Positions 30,424 through 39,882 of a stretch of DNA of 49,323 nucleotides are shown piece after piece. The notes under the pieces were generated by a model. It saw nothing but the letters and a program-made list of their open reading frames with translations. It was not told the origin of the DNA and made no database searches. The stretch is from NCBI GenBank assembly GCA_017411745.1, contig JAFQPM010000026.1, positions 1 through 49,323 on the forward strand. The letters run 5' to 3'. The stretch's first letter is position 1. Each line of letters begins with the position of its first letter. This DNA comes from Clostridia bacterium. GTDB lineage: Bacteria; Bacillota; Clostridia; Oscillospirales; CAG-272. The translations under genes were made by a program, and so were the position numbers.

Positions 30424-31869
30424 ATGGTATTTTCGAGTTTATTCTTCGTCTTTTTCTTTCTCGCGGTCTGTTACGGCTGTTATTTTTTAGGTCGGACGAC
30501 GAGATCGCGTAATATTATACTTCTCGTATCCTCGCTTATTTTCTATGCATGGGGCGGTCCTGCCCTGGTCTTTTTGCTCTGCCTTATGGTATTCGTCTGC
30601 TGGGCGGGTGCGATACTGATATCGCAAACCTGTAATCAAAAGGCAAAGGGGGCGCTTTGCGCGGTCACCTGCGCGATCTGCATTGCAATACTCGTTTTCT
30701 TTAAATACACGGGCTTCTTTTTGTCGACGGCATATTCGCTTTTCGGCATTGACGCAGCAATTCCCTCTATCGCACTGCCGATCGGCATCTCGTTCTACAC
30801 CTTCCAGCTGATATCCTACGTTATTGATGTCAGACGGGGCGAGGTCGAGGCGCAGGAAAAATACTGGCTCTTGCTTCTCTACGCTTCTCTTTTCCATCAG
30901 TGCATCGCGGGTCCCATCGTCCGCTATGCCGACGTTAATTTCGACATTGAAAACCGCGTTATCAAGCGTGAGGAGGTAAGCCGAGGCATTACTCGCTTTT
31001 CCGTGGGTATTGCCAAAAAGGCAATTTTAGCAAACGGCTGTGGCGCGATCTTTGATGCCCTTTTCAACGATGTTTCGGGAAATCTTCTCGGCGCGGACGG
31101 GATCGCAGGGCTTTCAAGTGCGGCGATACTGCTCGGCTGTCTTTGCTATATGCTTCAGATCTATCTCGATTTCTCGGCATATTCGGATATGGCTATCGGT
31201 ATGGGCCTTATGGTCGGATTTCACTACAAGGAAAACTTCAACTACCCCTACATCGCCGATTCGGTCACGGATTTCTGGCGCAGGTGGCACATCTCGCTTT
31301 CGGGCTTTTTCCGCGACTACGTTTACATTCCCCTCGGTGGCAATCGCGTGAGCATTCCCCGTCACATTCTCAATATGCTCGTGGTCTGGGCACTTACGGG
31401 CTTTTGGCACGGCGCTAACTGGAATTTCATATTATGGGGACTTTATTTCTTCGTCTTCCTCGTTATTGAAAAGTACCTTATCAAGCCGAAGAAGCATCCT
31501 GCTATTTGGTGGCGGATACCGAGAATACTTCTGACGATGGTCATCGTATTCTTCAGCTTTATGATATTCAAATTTACCGATATGGCAAGTCTCGGAGCAG
31601 CTATCGGTGGCATATTTACCTCAAACGGCAAGGGATTTGGCGACTTACATACCGCTATGGTCTTTAAAAACAACGTGTTTTTCATTATAGTCAGCATTCT
31701 TGCCTGCACGCCGATCATTCCTGCGATCACAAAGCTCTGCGAGCGCTCAAAGGCAACCGCAAAGATCGCCGCGGCGATCGGTGCTGTCCTTCCGTCGCTT
31801 TTGCTGATCATCTCGGCACTTGCACTTGCGGGTGACAGCTACAATCCCTTTTTGTATTTTCAATTTTAA
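30424..31869 (+). CDS. MBOAT family O-acyltransferase (AlgI/PatA-like)
   Basis: A 481-aa membrane protein with about 11-12 hydrophobic segments. MBOAT signatures are present: the FYTFQLISYVIDVRRGE segment, DFWRRWHISLSGFFRDYVY with IPLGGNR, and the catalytic-His motif ALTGFWHGANWNFILWG. Such proteins carry acetyl groups across the membrane for O-acetylation of surface polysaccharides (alginate, peptidoglycan, teichoic acids). The following DHHW gene supplies the usual extracytoplasmic partner. Which glycan is modified is not shown. AAGGAC precedes the ATG. Confidence 0.92.
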   Translation: MVFSSLFFVFFFLAVCYGCYFLGRTTRSRNIILLVSSLIFYAWGGPALVFLLCLMVFVCWAGAILISQTCNQKAKGALCAVTCAICIAILVFFKYTGFFLSTAYSLFGIDAAIPSIALPIGISFYTFQLISYVIDVRRGEVEAQEKYWLLLLYASLFHQCIAGPIVRYADVNFDIENRVIKREEVSRGITRFSVGIAKKAILANGCGAIFDALFNDVSGNLLGADGIAGLSSAAILLGCLCYMLQIYLDFSAYSDMAIGMGLMVGFHYKENFNYPYIADSVTDFWRRWHISLSGFFRDYVYIPLGGNRVSIPRHILNMLVVWALTGFWHGANWNFILWGLYFFVFLVIEKYLIKPKKHPAIWWRIPRILLTMVIVFFSFMIFKFTDMASLGAAIGGIFTSNGKGFGDLHTAMVFKNNVFFIIVSILACTPIIPAITKLCERSKATAKIAAAIGAVLPSLLLIISALALAGDSYNPFLYFQF

Positions 31870-31884
31870 TCGGAGGAGGTCAAA

Positions 31885-33162
31885 ATGGATAACAAATTCA
31901 AAAATAAAACTGATGCCTTGAAGACCATCCTCTTTGTCGCGGTTATGGTGATCTTCTCGTTTATCGGTCTGCTTTTTTTCCTTAGACCGACGGTCTCCGA
32001 GACCGAAAAGCGAGAGCTGACCAAATTCCCGGAATTTTCGATCGAATCCTTTCTCTCGGGCGAGTTTACAAGTCAAGTCAGCCTTTGGTTTGCCGACACC
32101 TACCCTCTCCGCGAGGGCATGATAAGCGCCAACAGCTCGTTGCAGTCGCTTTACGGCATTAATGACGAGCAGATAGTCCTCGGCGGCGACGCCGACGACA
32201 TCCCCGACGCGCCATCCGACCCCTCGGACGTGGTCTTTAATCCCACCGACGACGGCTCGGGCGAGAAGGTCAGCGGTCTTTACGTCAACGCAAATACTGC
32301 TTATCAGCTATATTCGTTTAATCAGCAAAACTCCACCTCGTACGTGGCTTTGATCAATAATTTCGCGACTCGTGTGGACGGCAAGGCAGAGGTTTACGAT
32401 CTTATCGCGCCGCTTCACTATCAGATCGCGCTTTCGATCGAGACCGCGCAAAAATACGGTGCATCCGACGGAGAAAAGGCGATAGATTATATGTATTCCC
32501 TGCTTTCCGACAACATCACGTCGGTAGACGCGCTTGGCGAGATGCGAGCTCATAACGACGAATATCTCTACTTCCGTACCGACCACCACTGGACCGCACG
32601 CGGAGCATATTACGCATTCGTCGCATTCTGTGAGGCGAAGGGTATTGAGCCGACCGCACTTGAGTCCTATGAAAGCTTGCGCTTCGACGGATTTCTCGGA
32701 ACTCTTTATTCCGAGGCAAAGCAGCCCACGGCGATGAAGAACGATCCCGATTTTGTCGAGGCATTCGTGCCGATCGGAACTAACGCTATAAAGGTCACAG
32801 AAAAAGGCGGAAACATAGTAGAGTATCAGGTCGTCAACAAGCAAACTAACGTCTGGTATCCTGCCGCAGGAGCTAAATACAACTGCTTTATCGCGGGCGA
32901 CAACCCTCTTTCCGAGATACACAATCCGAGTATAAGTGACGGCTCGTCGATCGTTGTGGTAAAGGAGTCCTATGGAAATGCCTTCATTCCCTTCCTCGTT
33001 GATTCCTACGAATACGTTTACGTTATCGACTACCGCTACTGGTCGGGCGATCTTGCCGATTTCGTTATCGACAATGGCATTGACGACGTGCTTTTCCTCA
33101 ACGTAGTCAACAACACCTCGACCTCGGCAAGACTTGAGGAGCTTGCGGATATTATCAATTAA
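31885..33162 (+). CDS. DHHW-family (AlgJ/AlgX-like) membrane-anchored acetylation partner
   Basis: A 425-aa protein with one N-terminal membrane segment (about 12-34) and an extracytoplasmic SGNH-like domain. The motif YFRTDHHWTARGAY (near residue 230) gives the family its name and carries the Asp-His pair; a likely Ser nucleophile lies in VVKESYGNAF near residue 355. These proteins accept acetyl groups from an MBOAT protein and transfer them to a glycan. An Asp/Pro-rich insertion (about 110-125) is probably a flexible loop. It starts 15 bp after the MBOAT stop with AGGAGG upstream, so the two are one operon. Confidence 0.9.
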   Translation: MDNKFKNKTDALKTILFVAVMVIFSFIGLLFFLRPTVSETEKRELTKFPEFSIESFLSGEFTSQVSLWFADTYPLREGMISANSSLQSLYGINDEQIVLGGDADDIPDAPSDPSDVVFNPTDDGSGEKVSGLYVNANTAYQLYSFNQQNSTSYVALINNFATRVDGKAEVYDLIAPLHYQIALSIETAQKYGASDGEKAIDYMYSLLSDNITSVDALGEMRAHNDEYLYFRTDHHWTARGAYYAFVAFCEAKGIEPTALESYESLRFDGFLGTLYSEAKQPTAMKNDPDFVEAFVPIGTNAIKVTEKGGNIVEYQVVNKQTNVWYPAAGAKYNCFIAGDNPLSEIHNPSISDGSSIVVVKESYGNAFIPFLVDSYEYVYVIDYRYWSGDLADFVIDNGIDDVLFLNVVNNTSTSARLEELADIIN

Positions 33163-33167
33163 ATCGC

Positions 33168-33200
33168 AAAAAGAGCACCCCTGCGGGTGCTCTTTTTTCT
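33168..33200. terminator. Bidirectional terminator between the DHHW gene and the GH35 gene
   Basis: AAAAGAGCACCC pairs with GGGTGCTCTTTT around CTGC, with A and T runs on both sides. Confidence 0.9.
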
Positions 33201-33201
33201 G

Positions 33202-34968
33202 TTATCCGAGGTCGGGCTCGGCGAAAAATTCTATGGTGGCTGTGCTTGTGCCGTCAGATTCGAAGACAACGACCTCGTTTTTGCCCTCGCGGAGCATCGG
33301 TGCGGGAACGTAGAGCGTTTTGGTAGGTCCTACCCTCCAATATCTGCCGAGATTGAAGCCGTTGACGGTTACAAATCCCTTTTCGAAGCCGTCGAGGCGC
33401 AGGAAGGTATCCTTGGGCTTGCCGTTGAGCTCAAGGCTTCCGCGCAGGAACACGGGACCCTCCATCTTCTCTCCGTCAACATTCTTATATTCGAGACGGG
33501 AGAGATCGGTCATAGGAAGCGCGTACATATCCCAGCCAAAGTGATTCTGGAGACCGAACCGCATTCCGACTGCGCCCTTTTGGTCTCTCATCTTCGGTCC
33601 GTAGTTTATTCTTCCCATATTTTCAACAAGGATGTCGAGCTGTCTTTGCTCGCCGTACGTCATCGGAAGCTTGACCTTTTGCTCGTCGGGAAGCTCTGTG
33701 CTGCGCATATAGGTCGCCTTATACTCGCCGTCGACGAACACCTGTGCGCGATCGTGCACGTGCGCGAAATTCAGCGGCCAATCGTTTGTAGGGCCCTTGA
33801 CGGTGGTTCTATATAGAATATATCCGAAGTCCTGACCGATGTTCTCCATAAATTTGGGAGCAGCAGAGTGGACGGGAGTGGAAAGGTTTTCGAGATTATC
33901 AAAGAGCTTAGCGCTCTCGGTCAGCTCGACCTTGCCGTAAGCCGCCTTTTCGGTCTCCTTTGCGGTGATCGTGGGAACCTTGTCGCCGTATTTTTCGACG
34001 AGGATATCGCGGAATTTATAATAAGCGTCAGTTCGGTCGCCCGCCTCGGTCAGAAGCGCGCCGTAATCGTAGCTTGTGATCGTTGACAGATATTTTCCTT
34101 CATAATTGGCGCCGTTGGTGAAGCCGAAATTCGTGCCGCCGTGGAACATATAGACGTTTATCGACCAATCGTTGTCCATAAAGGTCTTGAAGTCCGCGAC
34201 GATCTCCTTGGAATCTCTACGGTGGTGCTCGACTCCCCAATGGTCAAACCAACCGTTCCAATATTCTCCGCACATAAAGGGCTGGTCGGGGAAATATTCG
34301 AACATTACCGCGCTCTGCTCCTCGGGTCTTGAGCCGAAGTTCGCAACGCTGATGCACTCGCCGGGCAGAGTGCCGCCCGTGAGCATACTGTAGCAGGGGC
34401 CGTCCGACGTAAAGAAAAGGCAGTCGGCGTCAAATTCCTTATACATATCAAGAACCGCGTGCAGATAGTCTTTATCGTTTCCGTAGCTGCCGTACTCGTT
34501 TTCGACCTGAAGCATTATGATGTTTCCGCCGTTGACGGCAAGGTGAGGTCTTATTCTGCCGAGAAGCTCCTTGTAATATCTGCGGACCTTGGAAAGATAA
34601 AGCTCGTCGTTGCAACGCAGAGCCATATCGGGATACTTCAAAAGCCATGCGGGCAGACCTCCGAAATCCCACTCTGCGCAGATGTAGGGGCCCGGACGGA
34701 GAATTACGTAAAGTCCGAGGCTTGCGGCGGTCTCTATATATTTTTCGATGTCGAGCATGCCCGAGAAATCGAACTTACCCTCCTCGCGCTCGTGAAGATT
34801 CCAGCAGGTGTAGGTCTCTACACAGTTAAAGCCGCACTCCTTGAGCTTGAGCAGGCGGTCGTACCAATATTCCTGCGGTATTCTGAAATAGTGCATTGCA
34901 CCCGAGATGACTGTGAAGGGCTCGCCGTCCATATAAAATTGTTTGCCCTTATAGCTTAAGATACTCAT
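33202..34968 (-). CDS. Beta-galactosidase, glycoside hydrolase family 35
   Basis: A 588-aa cytoplasmic enzyme without a signal peptide. The GH35 TIM barrel starts at the N terminus (SGAMHYFRIP, YVILRPGPYICAEW). The acid/base is Glu158 in QVENEYGSYG and the nucleophile is Glu235 in FMCGEYWNGW. C-terminal beta-sandwich domains (about 370-588) complete the family's layout. It hydrolyses terminal beta-D-galactosyl residues. Start 34966-34968 is chosen for AGGAGA upstream; the frame extends 18 codons more without support. It is monocistronic and not adjacent to a transporter. Confidence 0.93.
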   Translation of the reverse strand: MSILSYKGKQFYMDGEPFTVISGAMHYFRIPQEYWYDRLLKLKECGFNCVETYTCWNLHEREEGKFDFSGMLDIEKYIETAASLGLYVILRPGPYICAEWDFGGLPAWLLKYPDMALRCNDELYLSKVRRYYKELLGRIRPHLAVNGGNIIMLQVENEYGSYGNDKDYLHAVLDMYKEFDADCLFFTSDGPCYSMLTGGTLPGECISVANFGSRPEEQSAVMFEYFPDQPFMCGEYWNGWFDHWGVEHHRRDSKEIVADFKTFMDNDWSINVYMFHGGTNFGFTNGANYEGKYLSTITSYDYGALLTEAGDRTDAYYKFRDILVEKYGDKVPTITAKETEKAAYGKVELTESAKLFDNLENLSTPVHSAAPKFMENIGQDFGYILYRTTVKGPTNDWPLNFAHVHDRAQVFVDGEYKATYMRSTELPDEQKVKLPMTYGEQRQLDILVENMGRINYGPKMRDQKGAVGMRFGLQNHFGWDMYALPMTDLSRLEYKNVDGEKMEGPVFLRGSLELNGKPKDTFLRLDGFEKGFVTVNGFNLGRYWRVGPTKTLYVPAPMLREGKNEVVVFESDGTSTATIEFFAEPDLG

Positions 34969-35101
34969 CGTGCGTCTCCTTTGGTGTGAAAACTGACCTT
35001 GTCGGTCGACTAATTTTAGCATATTGTCAAGGCGTTGTCAACAGATTTCCGAAACTTTTACCGCTAAATTGCATATAATAAAAAGGATTTCAAATAATCG
35101 C

Positions 35102-35130
35102 TTGCAATCGCGCGTTTTTTGTGCTAAAAT
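35102..35130 (+). promoter_or_regulatory. Promoter of the flavin reductase-like gene
   Basis: TTGCAA (35102-35107), 17 bp, TAAAAT (35125-35130), about 74 bp before the start codon. Confidence 0.65.
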
Positions 35131-35203
35131 AAATAAAACGGCGCGTATCCCTTTGCGGATATTACGCGTTTATGCCGCGAGTTGCGGCGGAACGGAGGAA
35201 AAA

Positions 35204-35716
35204 ATGAACTCTTTTATTCAGTTAACTCCCGATGAGTTTGATCGCTCGCCCTTTCGTCTTATCGGCAAGGAATGGATGCTGATATGTGCGCCTGACGGCT
35301 CGAAGGAAAGCGGCGCAAATGCTATGACGGCAAGCTGGGGCGGCTTGGGCATTCTCTGGAACAAGCCCGTGGCGACCGCATACATCCGTCCGCAAAGATA
35401 CACCTACGGTCTGGTTGAGGAAAGTGAAAAAATCTCTCTGTGCTTTCTTGGCGAAGAATACCGCAAGGCGCTTACCTTTTGCGGCAGGGAGTCGGGGCGC
35501 AACTGCGATAAGCTCAAGGAGTGCGGTCTTTCGACCGAAAAGTTTGACGGCGTTCCCGCGATCGCGGAGTCAGACGTGATAATGATATGCAGAAAGCTTT
35601 ACGCCGACGACCTGAAGGAAGAAAAATTCGTTGATAAGAATATGCTCTCGCATTATAACAGCGATTACCATCGTTTTTATATTCTCGAAATTGAGAAAAT
35701 ACTTGTTAAAGAGTAA
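35204..35716 (+). CDS. Flavin reductase-like, FMN-binding split-barrel protein
   Basis: A 170-aa protein resembling the flavin reductase-like domain family: TPDEFDRSPFRLIGKEWMLI at the start, NAMTASWGGLGILW (the FMN phosphate-binding region), YIRPQRYTYGLVE and ISLCFLGEEYRKAL. Members bind FMN as dimers and act as NAD(P)H:flavin reductases or in unknown redox roles; the substrate here is not known. ATG 35204 has GGAGG 5 bp upstream; an upstream extension would cover the promoter. A dispersed repeat (35739-35830) follows the stop and precedes the next gene. Confidence 0.8.
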   Translation: MNSFIQLTPDEFDRSPFRLIGKEWMLICAPDGSKESGANAMTASWGGLGILWNKPVATAYIRPQRYTYGLVEESEKISLCFLGEEYRKALTFCGRESGRNCDKLKECGLSTEKFDGVPAIAESDVIMICRKLYADDLKEEKFVDKNMLSHYNSDYHRFYILEIEKILVKE

Positions 35717-35738
35717 CGCTCTTGAATTGTGAGGCTTT

Positions 35739-35830
35739 AAAACCAAAACCGTGAGATCAATCTCTATCCTACGGGAAGTTTTTGGAAGGTCAAGGAAACC
35801 TTTTTTCAAAAAGGTTTCCTTGCGCGTCTC
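35739..35830 (+). repeat. Dispersed structured repeat family 1, copy A
   Basis: Matches the family core AAAACC-n-CCGTAGA...TCTCTATCCTA-GGGGAAGTTTTTG-GGTCAAGG (here with CCGTGAGATCAATCTCTATCC). The 3' part is the hairpin CAAGGAAACC...GGTTTCCTTG followed by CGCG. It lies between two plus-strand genes and could act as a terminator, though its T run is inside the loop. Confidence 0.72.
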
Positions 35831-35851
35831 CTCTTGAAAGGAAATCTAACT

Positions 35852-36412
35852 ATGAAACTTTTAATTGCATCGGATATTCACGGAGATGCTACGTGCTGCC
35901 GCGCTATGCTTGACGCGGCGGAGCGCGAGGGTGTCGAAAAAATAGCTATCCTCGGCGACCTGCTTTATCACGGGCCGAGGAATGACCTGCCTGAGGGCTA
36001 CGCGCCGAAGGTGGTGATCGAAATGCTTAACGCCGCGGCGGACAAGCTTATTTGTGTCAGAGGGAACTGTGACACCGAAGTAGATCAAATGGTACTTAAC
36101 TTCCCTATACTGTCGGACACGGCGTGGGTATATGACGGCGAGGCAAAATTGAGCTTATTTATGTCTCACGGGCACAAATATTCACCCGACAGTCTGCCAC
36201 CCTTGCCGGGTGGAACGGTGTTTTTATACGGTCACACGCACGTGCTCGGACTTTGCGAGGTCAGCGGAGTGACTTGCATTAATCCCGGGTCGGTCAGTCT
36301 GCCGAAGAACAACAATCCAAAGACCTACGGAGTCTATTACGGAGGCATTTTTGAGATCAAGGAGCTTGACGGAACGGTCGTTGAGCGTTATGAGTTGCGA
36401 AAAGATGCTTGA
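35852..36412 (+). CDS. YfcE/MJ0936-type metallophosphodiesterase
   Basis: A 186-aa calcineurin-like phosphoesterase. The metal-binding motifs appear in order: SDIHGD, LGDLLYHGPRN, VRGNCD, MSHGHKY and YGHTHVLG, followed by INPGSVSLP. The size and motif set match YfcE/Vps29-like phosphodiesterases, which hydrolyse artificial phosphodiesters in vitro; the natural substrate is unknown. ATG 35852 is used with AAAGGA upstream; an in-frame TTG lies six codons earlier. Confidence 0.9.
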   Translation: MKLLIASDIHGDATCCRAMLDAAEREGVEKIAILGDLLYHGPRNDLPEGYAPKVVIEMLNAAADKLICVRGNCDTEVDQMVLNFPILSDTAWVYDGEAKLSLFMSHGHKYSPDSLPPLPGGTVFLYGHTHVLGLCEVSGVTCINPGSVSLPKNNNPKTYGVYYGGIFEIKELDGTVVERYELRKDA

Positions 36413-36459
36413 TTTCGCTGATTGTAACAGAAAATTTACAAAATTCGGCCTGTCTCCCC

Positions 36460-36488
36460 TTGAAAAATGATCAATTATGTTATATAAT
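36460..36488 (+). promoter_or_regulatory. Promoter of efp
   Basis: TTGAAA (36460-36465), 17 bp, TATAAT (36483-36488), with the start codon about 55 bp downstream. Confidence 0.82.
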
Positions 36489-36542
36489 GAAATGTAAACT
36501 ATGCACGACTATATTTTGGTGCTTATTTGGAGGTAAACTTTT

Positions 36543-37100
36543 ATGGTAGTAGCCGGTGATTTTAAAAACGGTATAACTTTTGAAATGGATGGTAACGTTT
36601 ATCAGGTTATCGAATTCCAGCACGTAAAACCCGGCAAGGGTGCGGCTTTCGTTCGTACAAAGCTTAAGAACGTTATTTCCGGTGCAGTTATCGAGAAAAC
36701 TTTCAGCCCTACGGACAAGTATGAGAATGCTTATATCGAGAGAAAGGATATGCAGTACTCCTACACCGATGGCGATCTTTACTATTTTATGGACATGGAG
36801 ACCTTCGACATGCTTCCTCTTAACAGAGACAAGCTCGGCGATGCCTTCAAGTTCGTTAAGGAAGAAATGATGTGCAAGATCATTTCCTACAAGGGCAACG
36901 TATTCGGCGTTGAGGCTCCCACCTTCGTTGAGCTCGAGGTTACCGAGACCGATCCCGGTTTCGCAGGTAACACCGCGACCAACACATTGAAGCCCGCAAC
37001 TCTTGAGACCGGTGCGGTTATCAAGGTTCCGCTTTTCATCAACGTTGGCGATATGCTCAAGATCGACACTCGTACGGGTGAATATCTGTCCCGTGCTTAA
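36543..37100 (+). CDS. efp: Translation elongation factor P
   Basis: A 185-aa protein of exact family length with the three beta-barrel domains of EF-P. The tip loop [12 protein letters not shown] carries the conserved lysine that contacts the P-site tRNA, and the end has the TGEYLSRA signature. It relieves ribosome stalling at polyproline stretches. No modification enzyme (epmA or ymfI) is nearby. A GGAGGT ribosome site precedes the ATG. Confidence 0.97.
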   Translation: MVVAGDFKNGITFEMDGNVYQVIEFQHVKPGKGAAFVRTKLKNVISGAVIEKTFSPTDKYENAYIERKDMQYSYTDGDLYYFMDMETFDMLPLNRDKLGDAFKFVKEEMMCKIISYKGNVFGVEAPTFVELEVTETDPGFAGNTATNTLKPATLETGAVIKVPLFINVGDMLKIDTRTGEYLSRA

Positions 37101-37114
37101 TTTCTGAAAACAAT

Positions 37115-37160
37115 AAAACGGGAGGCTTTTGTACAATCTGTGCACAGACTCCCGTTTTAT
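37115..37160 (+). terminator. Terminator or attenuator after efp
   Basis: AAAACGGGAG (37115-37124) pairs with CTCCCGTTTT (37149-37158) with a long loop containing the further pair TTTGTAC..GTGCAC. The U tract is short (TTTTATG), so read-through to the next gene is likely. Confidence 0.6.
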
Positions 37161-37199
37161 GCTGTTATAGCAAAAAAATATAGAAAAGAGGACAATAAA

Positions 37200-37664
37200 A
37201 TGACACTTACTGAAAAGACTGCATACATCAAGGGCCTTTGCGAAGGTCTCGAATTCGACAAGAAGGATACTGCTGAGGCAAAGATCATCAAGGCACTTCT
37301 TGATCTCTGCTCCGATATGGCTGAGGAGCTCTCCGAGCTCGAGGCTGACGTTGAGGATCTCTTCGATTACTGTGAGGAGCTCGACGAGGATCTCGGCGAC
37401 GTTGAGGAGGTTCTTCTCGACGAGGACGAGGATGACGACGAGTGGGATGACGAGGAATGCGACGGCGAGTGCGACGAGTGCGAGCTTTGCGGCGAATGCG
37501 AATACTGCGACGACGAGGACTATTTCGAGATAGTTTGCCCCTCTTGCGGTGAGACCGTTTGCTTCGACGAGTCGGTAAACGCTGAGGATCTTGCTTGCCC
37601 TGCTTGCGGCAGCGAGCTCGGTTGCATCGTTGAGGACGACGACGTAAACCCTGTTGAAGACTGA
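37200..37664 (+). CDS. Acidic cysteine-rich CD1247-like protein
   Basis: A 154-aa, very acidic protein. Residues 1-60 form a helical domain (TEKTAYIKGLCEGLEFD...) that I recognise as the CD1247 N-terminal domain of clostridial proteins, often found next to efp. A Glu/Asp-rich middle follows (about 60-90). The C-terminal third has many cysteines in pairs: CDECELCGECEYC, then CPSCGE...CPACGS, the latter a zinc-ribbon pattern. It probably binds zinc; function is unknown. ATG 37200 follows AAGAGG. The gene sits 99 bp after efp, same strand, and ends in a double terminator. Confidence 0.78.
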   Translation: MTLTEKTAYIKGLCEGLEFDKKDTAEAKIIKALLDLCSDMAEELSELEADVEDLFDYCEELDEDLGDVEEVLLDEDEDDDEWDDEECDGECDECELCGECEYCDDEDYFEIVCPSCGETVCFDESVNAEDLACPACGSELGCIVEDDDVNPVED

Positions 37665-37677
37665 TTCCTAACATATT

Positions 37678-37747
37678 AAAACGGGAGAAGGATACAATCC
37701 TTCTCCCGTTTTTAGAAAAAAGCGCTTACTCTTCGTAAGCGCTTTTT
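37678..37747. terminator. Two tandem terminators
   Basis: First stem AAAACGGGAGAAGGAT/ATCCTTCTCCCGTTTT (37678-37713, T run after); second stem AAAAAGCGCTTAC/GTAAGCGCTTTTT (about 37717-37747). They separate convergent genes. Confidence 0.9.
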
Positions 37748-37754
37748 GTTATTC

Positions 37755-38774
37755 TTAATAATATCTTACTATCTTATTGGATATAGCGTAGAAAACACCC
37801 GTGAGCCATCTGCCGAATGCGCCCGGGAGATTGGCGAAGAAAAGGGGCGTGCGCCAACGGAAATAATTTCCGTACTTTTTGTCAAACGCCTTGCAATCCT
37901 CCCACATCTGCTTAAGGTCCGCGTCGGTCTCCTTGGTCTTGTTCGCTCGGGTTACAAAGGTTGAAATGCCAAACATCATGAAAAGCTCGTGCTTCATATA
38001 TCGGCGGAGCTTGCGAGATTTGATGTCGTCGATATGACAGCTTTGGAAGCTCAGAACGGTACTGAGGATCTGGTGCTTATATCTCTTTCTGATGATATCG
38101 CGCTGTACCGACTGACCCTCTCTGCCGATGGTATAGCGGTAGAGGTCCTTGTTGAGATAATACATTTTCTCAACGTACGGCAACGACAGGCAGATCATAT
38201 AGTTATCCTCGTAGAAGGTGTGCTTTGGGAGTTCCTTGCCACTCTTTTTCATAATTTCTGTGCGGAAGGTGCAGCTATGTATAGTCAGCATCTGACGGAG
38301 GCGGAAGCGCTTAGTTTCTTCCCAAGTGAATATTCTGTTTTCGGGAAGCACGTTCTTGTAACAGATCGATTGGTCGCCGACCCCATCCTCGTGGGCGTAA
38401 AAATAGTTGGTCACGAGAAGATCTACTCCGCCCTGCGCTTCACATTCTTCAAGCTTATCGAGCATCAAAGGGAGATTCTCGTCGAGCACGTCGTCGCTGT
38501 CAACGACCTTGAAATATGCGCCAGTGGCTCTCTTGAGTCCCTGATTTATGCCCTCGCCGTGACCGCCGTTCTCCTGATGAACGACTCTGACGATATCGGG
38601 ATATTTTTCCGCGTACTCGTCCGCGATAGCGCCTGTGTTGTCCTTCGAGCCGTCGTTGATGATGATTATCTCAACTCTCTCTCCGCCGACAAGCAAGCTG
38701 TCGATGCATTTACGCATATAACCCTCCGAATTATAGCACGGAACGGTTACGGTAAGTAATTTTTGATTATTCAT
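37755..38774 (-). CDS. Family 2 (GT-A) glycosyltransferase
   Basis: A 339-aa enzyme. It has the GT2 opening VTVPCYNSEGYMRKCIDSLL, IIINDGSKDNTG for the nucleotide site, and the DXD-type VVDSDDVLDE. The catalytic region is followed by a basic C-terminal half without clear membrane segments except a weak one at the end. It should transfer a sugar from a nucleotide donor to a surface glycan or lipid. It starts 4 bp after glf, with its ribosome site (GGAG) formed by the end of glf. The pairing suggests, but does not prove, use of UDP-galactofuranose. Confidence 0.86.
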   Translation of the reverse strand: MNNQKLLTVTVPCYNSEGYMRKCIDSLLVGGERVEIIIINDGSKDNTGAIADEYAEKYPDIVRVVHQENGGHGEGINQGLKRATGAYFKVVDSDDVLDENLPLMLDKLEECEAQGGVDLLVTNYFYAHEDGVGDQSICYKNVLPENRIFTWEETKRFRLRQMLTIHSCTFRTEIMKKSGKELPKHTFYEDNYMICLSLPYVEKMYYLNKDLYRYTIGREGQSVQRDIIRKRYKHQILSTVLSFQSCHIDDIKSRKLRRYMKHELFMMFGISTFVTRANKTKETDADLKQMWEDCKAFDKKYGNYFRWRTPLFFANLPGAFGRWLTGVFYAISNKIVRYY

Positions 38775-38778
38775 AACT

Positions 38779-39882
38779 TCACTCCAAGATGTTTTCCGAC
38801 AGCTTCAAGGCGGAAGCTATCACTGTATCCATATCGTAATATTTGTATTCTCCGAGTCTGCCGCCAAAGATAATTCCCTGCTCGGACTCGGCAAGCTCCT
38901 TATATTTCGCATAAAGCACGCTGTTTCTCTCGTCGTTGACGGGATAATAGGGCTCGTCGCCGACCGTCCACTCGGAGCTGTACTCGCGGCTGATAACGGT
39001 CTTGGGCTGATCTCCGAACTCGAAGAATTTATGCTCGATAATTCTCGTCCAAGGCGTCTCTCTGTCGGTATAATTGACAACGGCGTTGCCTTGGAAGCTC
39101 GGCTTATCCAAGATCTCGGTTTCAAATCTTACCGAACGGTATTCAAGTGCACCGAGCTTATAGCCGTAATACTCGTCGATAGCGCCCGTATAAACGACCG
39201 TTTCTGCAAGCGCGCAGAGCTCGTCCTTATTTTCAAGGAAATCAACGCCGAGTCTTACCTCTATGCCCTCGAGCATATTTTCAACCATTTTGGTATATCC
39301 GCCCTCGGCGATTCCCTGATATTTTGCGTTAAAATAGTTATTATCAAAGGTGAATCTGCAAGGCAGACGCTTAATTATAAAGGACGGCAGCGCGTCGCAG
39401 GGTCTGCCCCATTGCTTTTCGGTATATCCCTTTATTAGCTTTTCATAAATGTCAGTGCCGACGAGCGATATCGCCTGCTCCTCGAGGTTTTTGGGCTCGG
39501 TTATTCCCGCCGCGGCTCTTTGCTCCTCGATCTTTGCCTGCGCCTCTTCGGGAGTGACAACGCCCCACATCTTATTGAAGGTGTACATATTGAAGGGCAG
39601 ACTGTAAAGCTCGCCGTGGTAGTTTGCGACGGGGGAATTTGTATATCGGTTAAATTCCGCGAATCTGTTTACGTATTCCCAAACCCTCTTATCGTTGGTA
39701 TGGAAGATGTGCGCGCCGTATTTGTGGACGTTTATTCCCTCTACGGACTCGGTGTACACGTTGCCCGCTATATGATCGCGGCGATCGATAACGAGAATTC
39801 TCTTTCCGTGCCGCTTTGCCTGCTCTGCAAAAACCGCGCCGAACAGTCCTGCGCCGACGATAAGATAATCGTATTTTTTCAT
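38779..39882 (-). CDS. glf: UDP-galactopyranose mutase
   Basis: A 367-aa flavoprotein. The FAD-binding motif is IVGAGLFGAVFAEQ; other family marks are YGAHIFHTND, YTEKQWG and the C-terminal GRLGEYKYYDMD. It interconverts UDP-galactopyranose and UDP-galactofuranose in the cytoplasm, the precursor for galactofuranose in cell-surface glycans. Length is typical (360-390). AAGGAG precedes the ATG; the promoter is at 39951-39979. It forms an operon with the downstream glycosyltransferase. Confidence 0.95.
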   Translation of the reverse strand: MKKYDYLIVGAGLFGAVFAEQAKRHGKRILVIDRRDHIAGNVYTESVEGINVHKYGAHIFHTNDKRVWEYVNRFAEFNRYTNSPVANYHGELYSLPFNMYTFNKMWGVVTPEEAQAKIEEQRAAAGITEPKNLEEQAISLVGTDIYEKLIKGYTEKQWGRPCDALPSFIIKRLPCRFTFDNNYFNAKYQGIAEGGYTKMVENMLEGIEVRLGVDFLENKDELCALAETVVYTGAIDEYYGYKLGALEYRSVRFETEILDKPSFQGNAVVNYTDRETPWTRIIEHKFFEFGDQPKTVISREYSSEWTVGDEPYYPVNDERNSVLYAKYKELAESEQGIIFGGRLGEYKYYDMDTVIASALKLSENILE

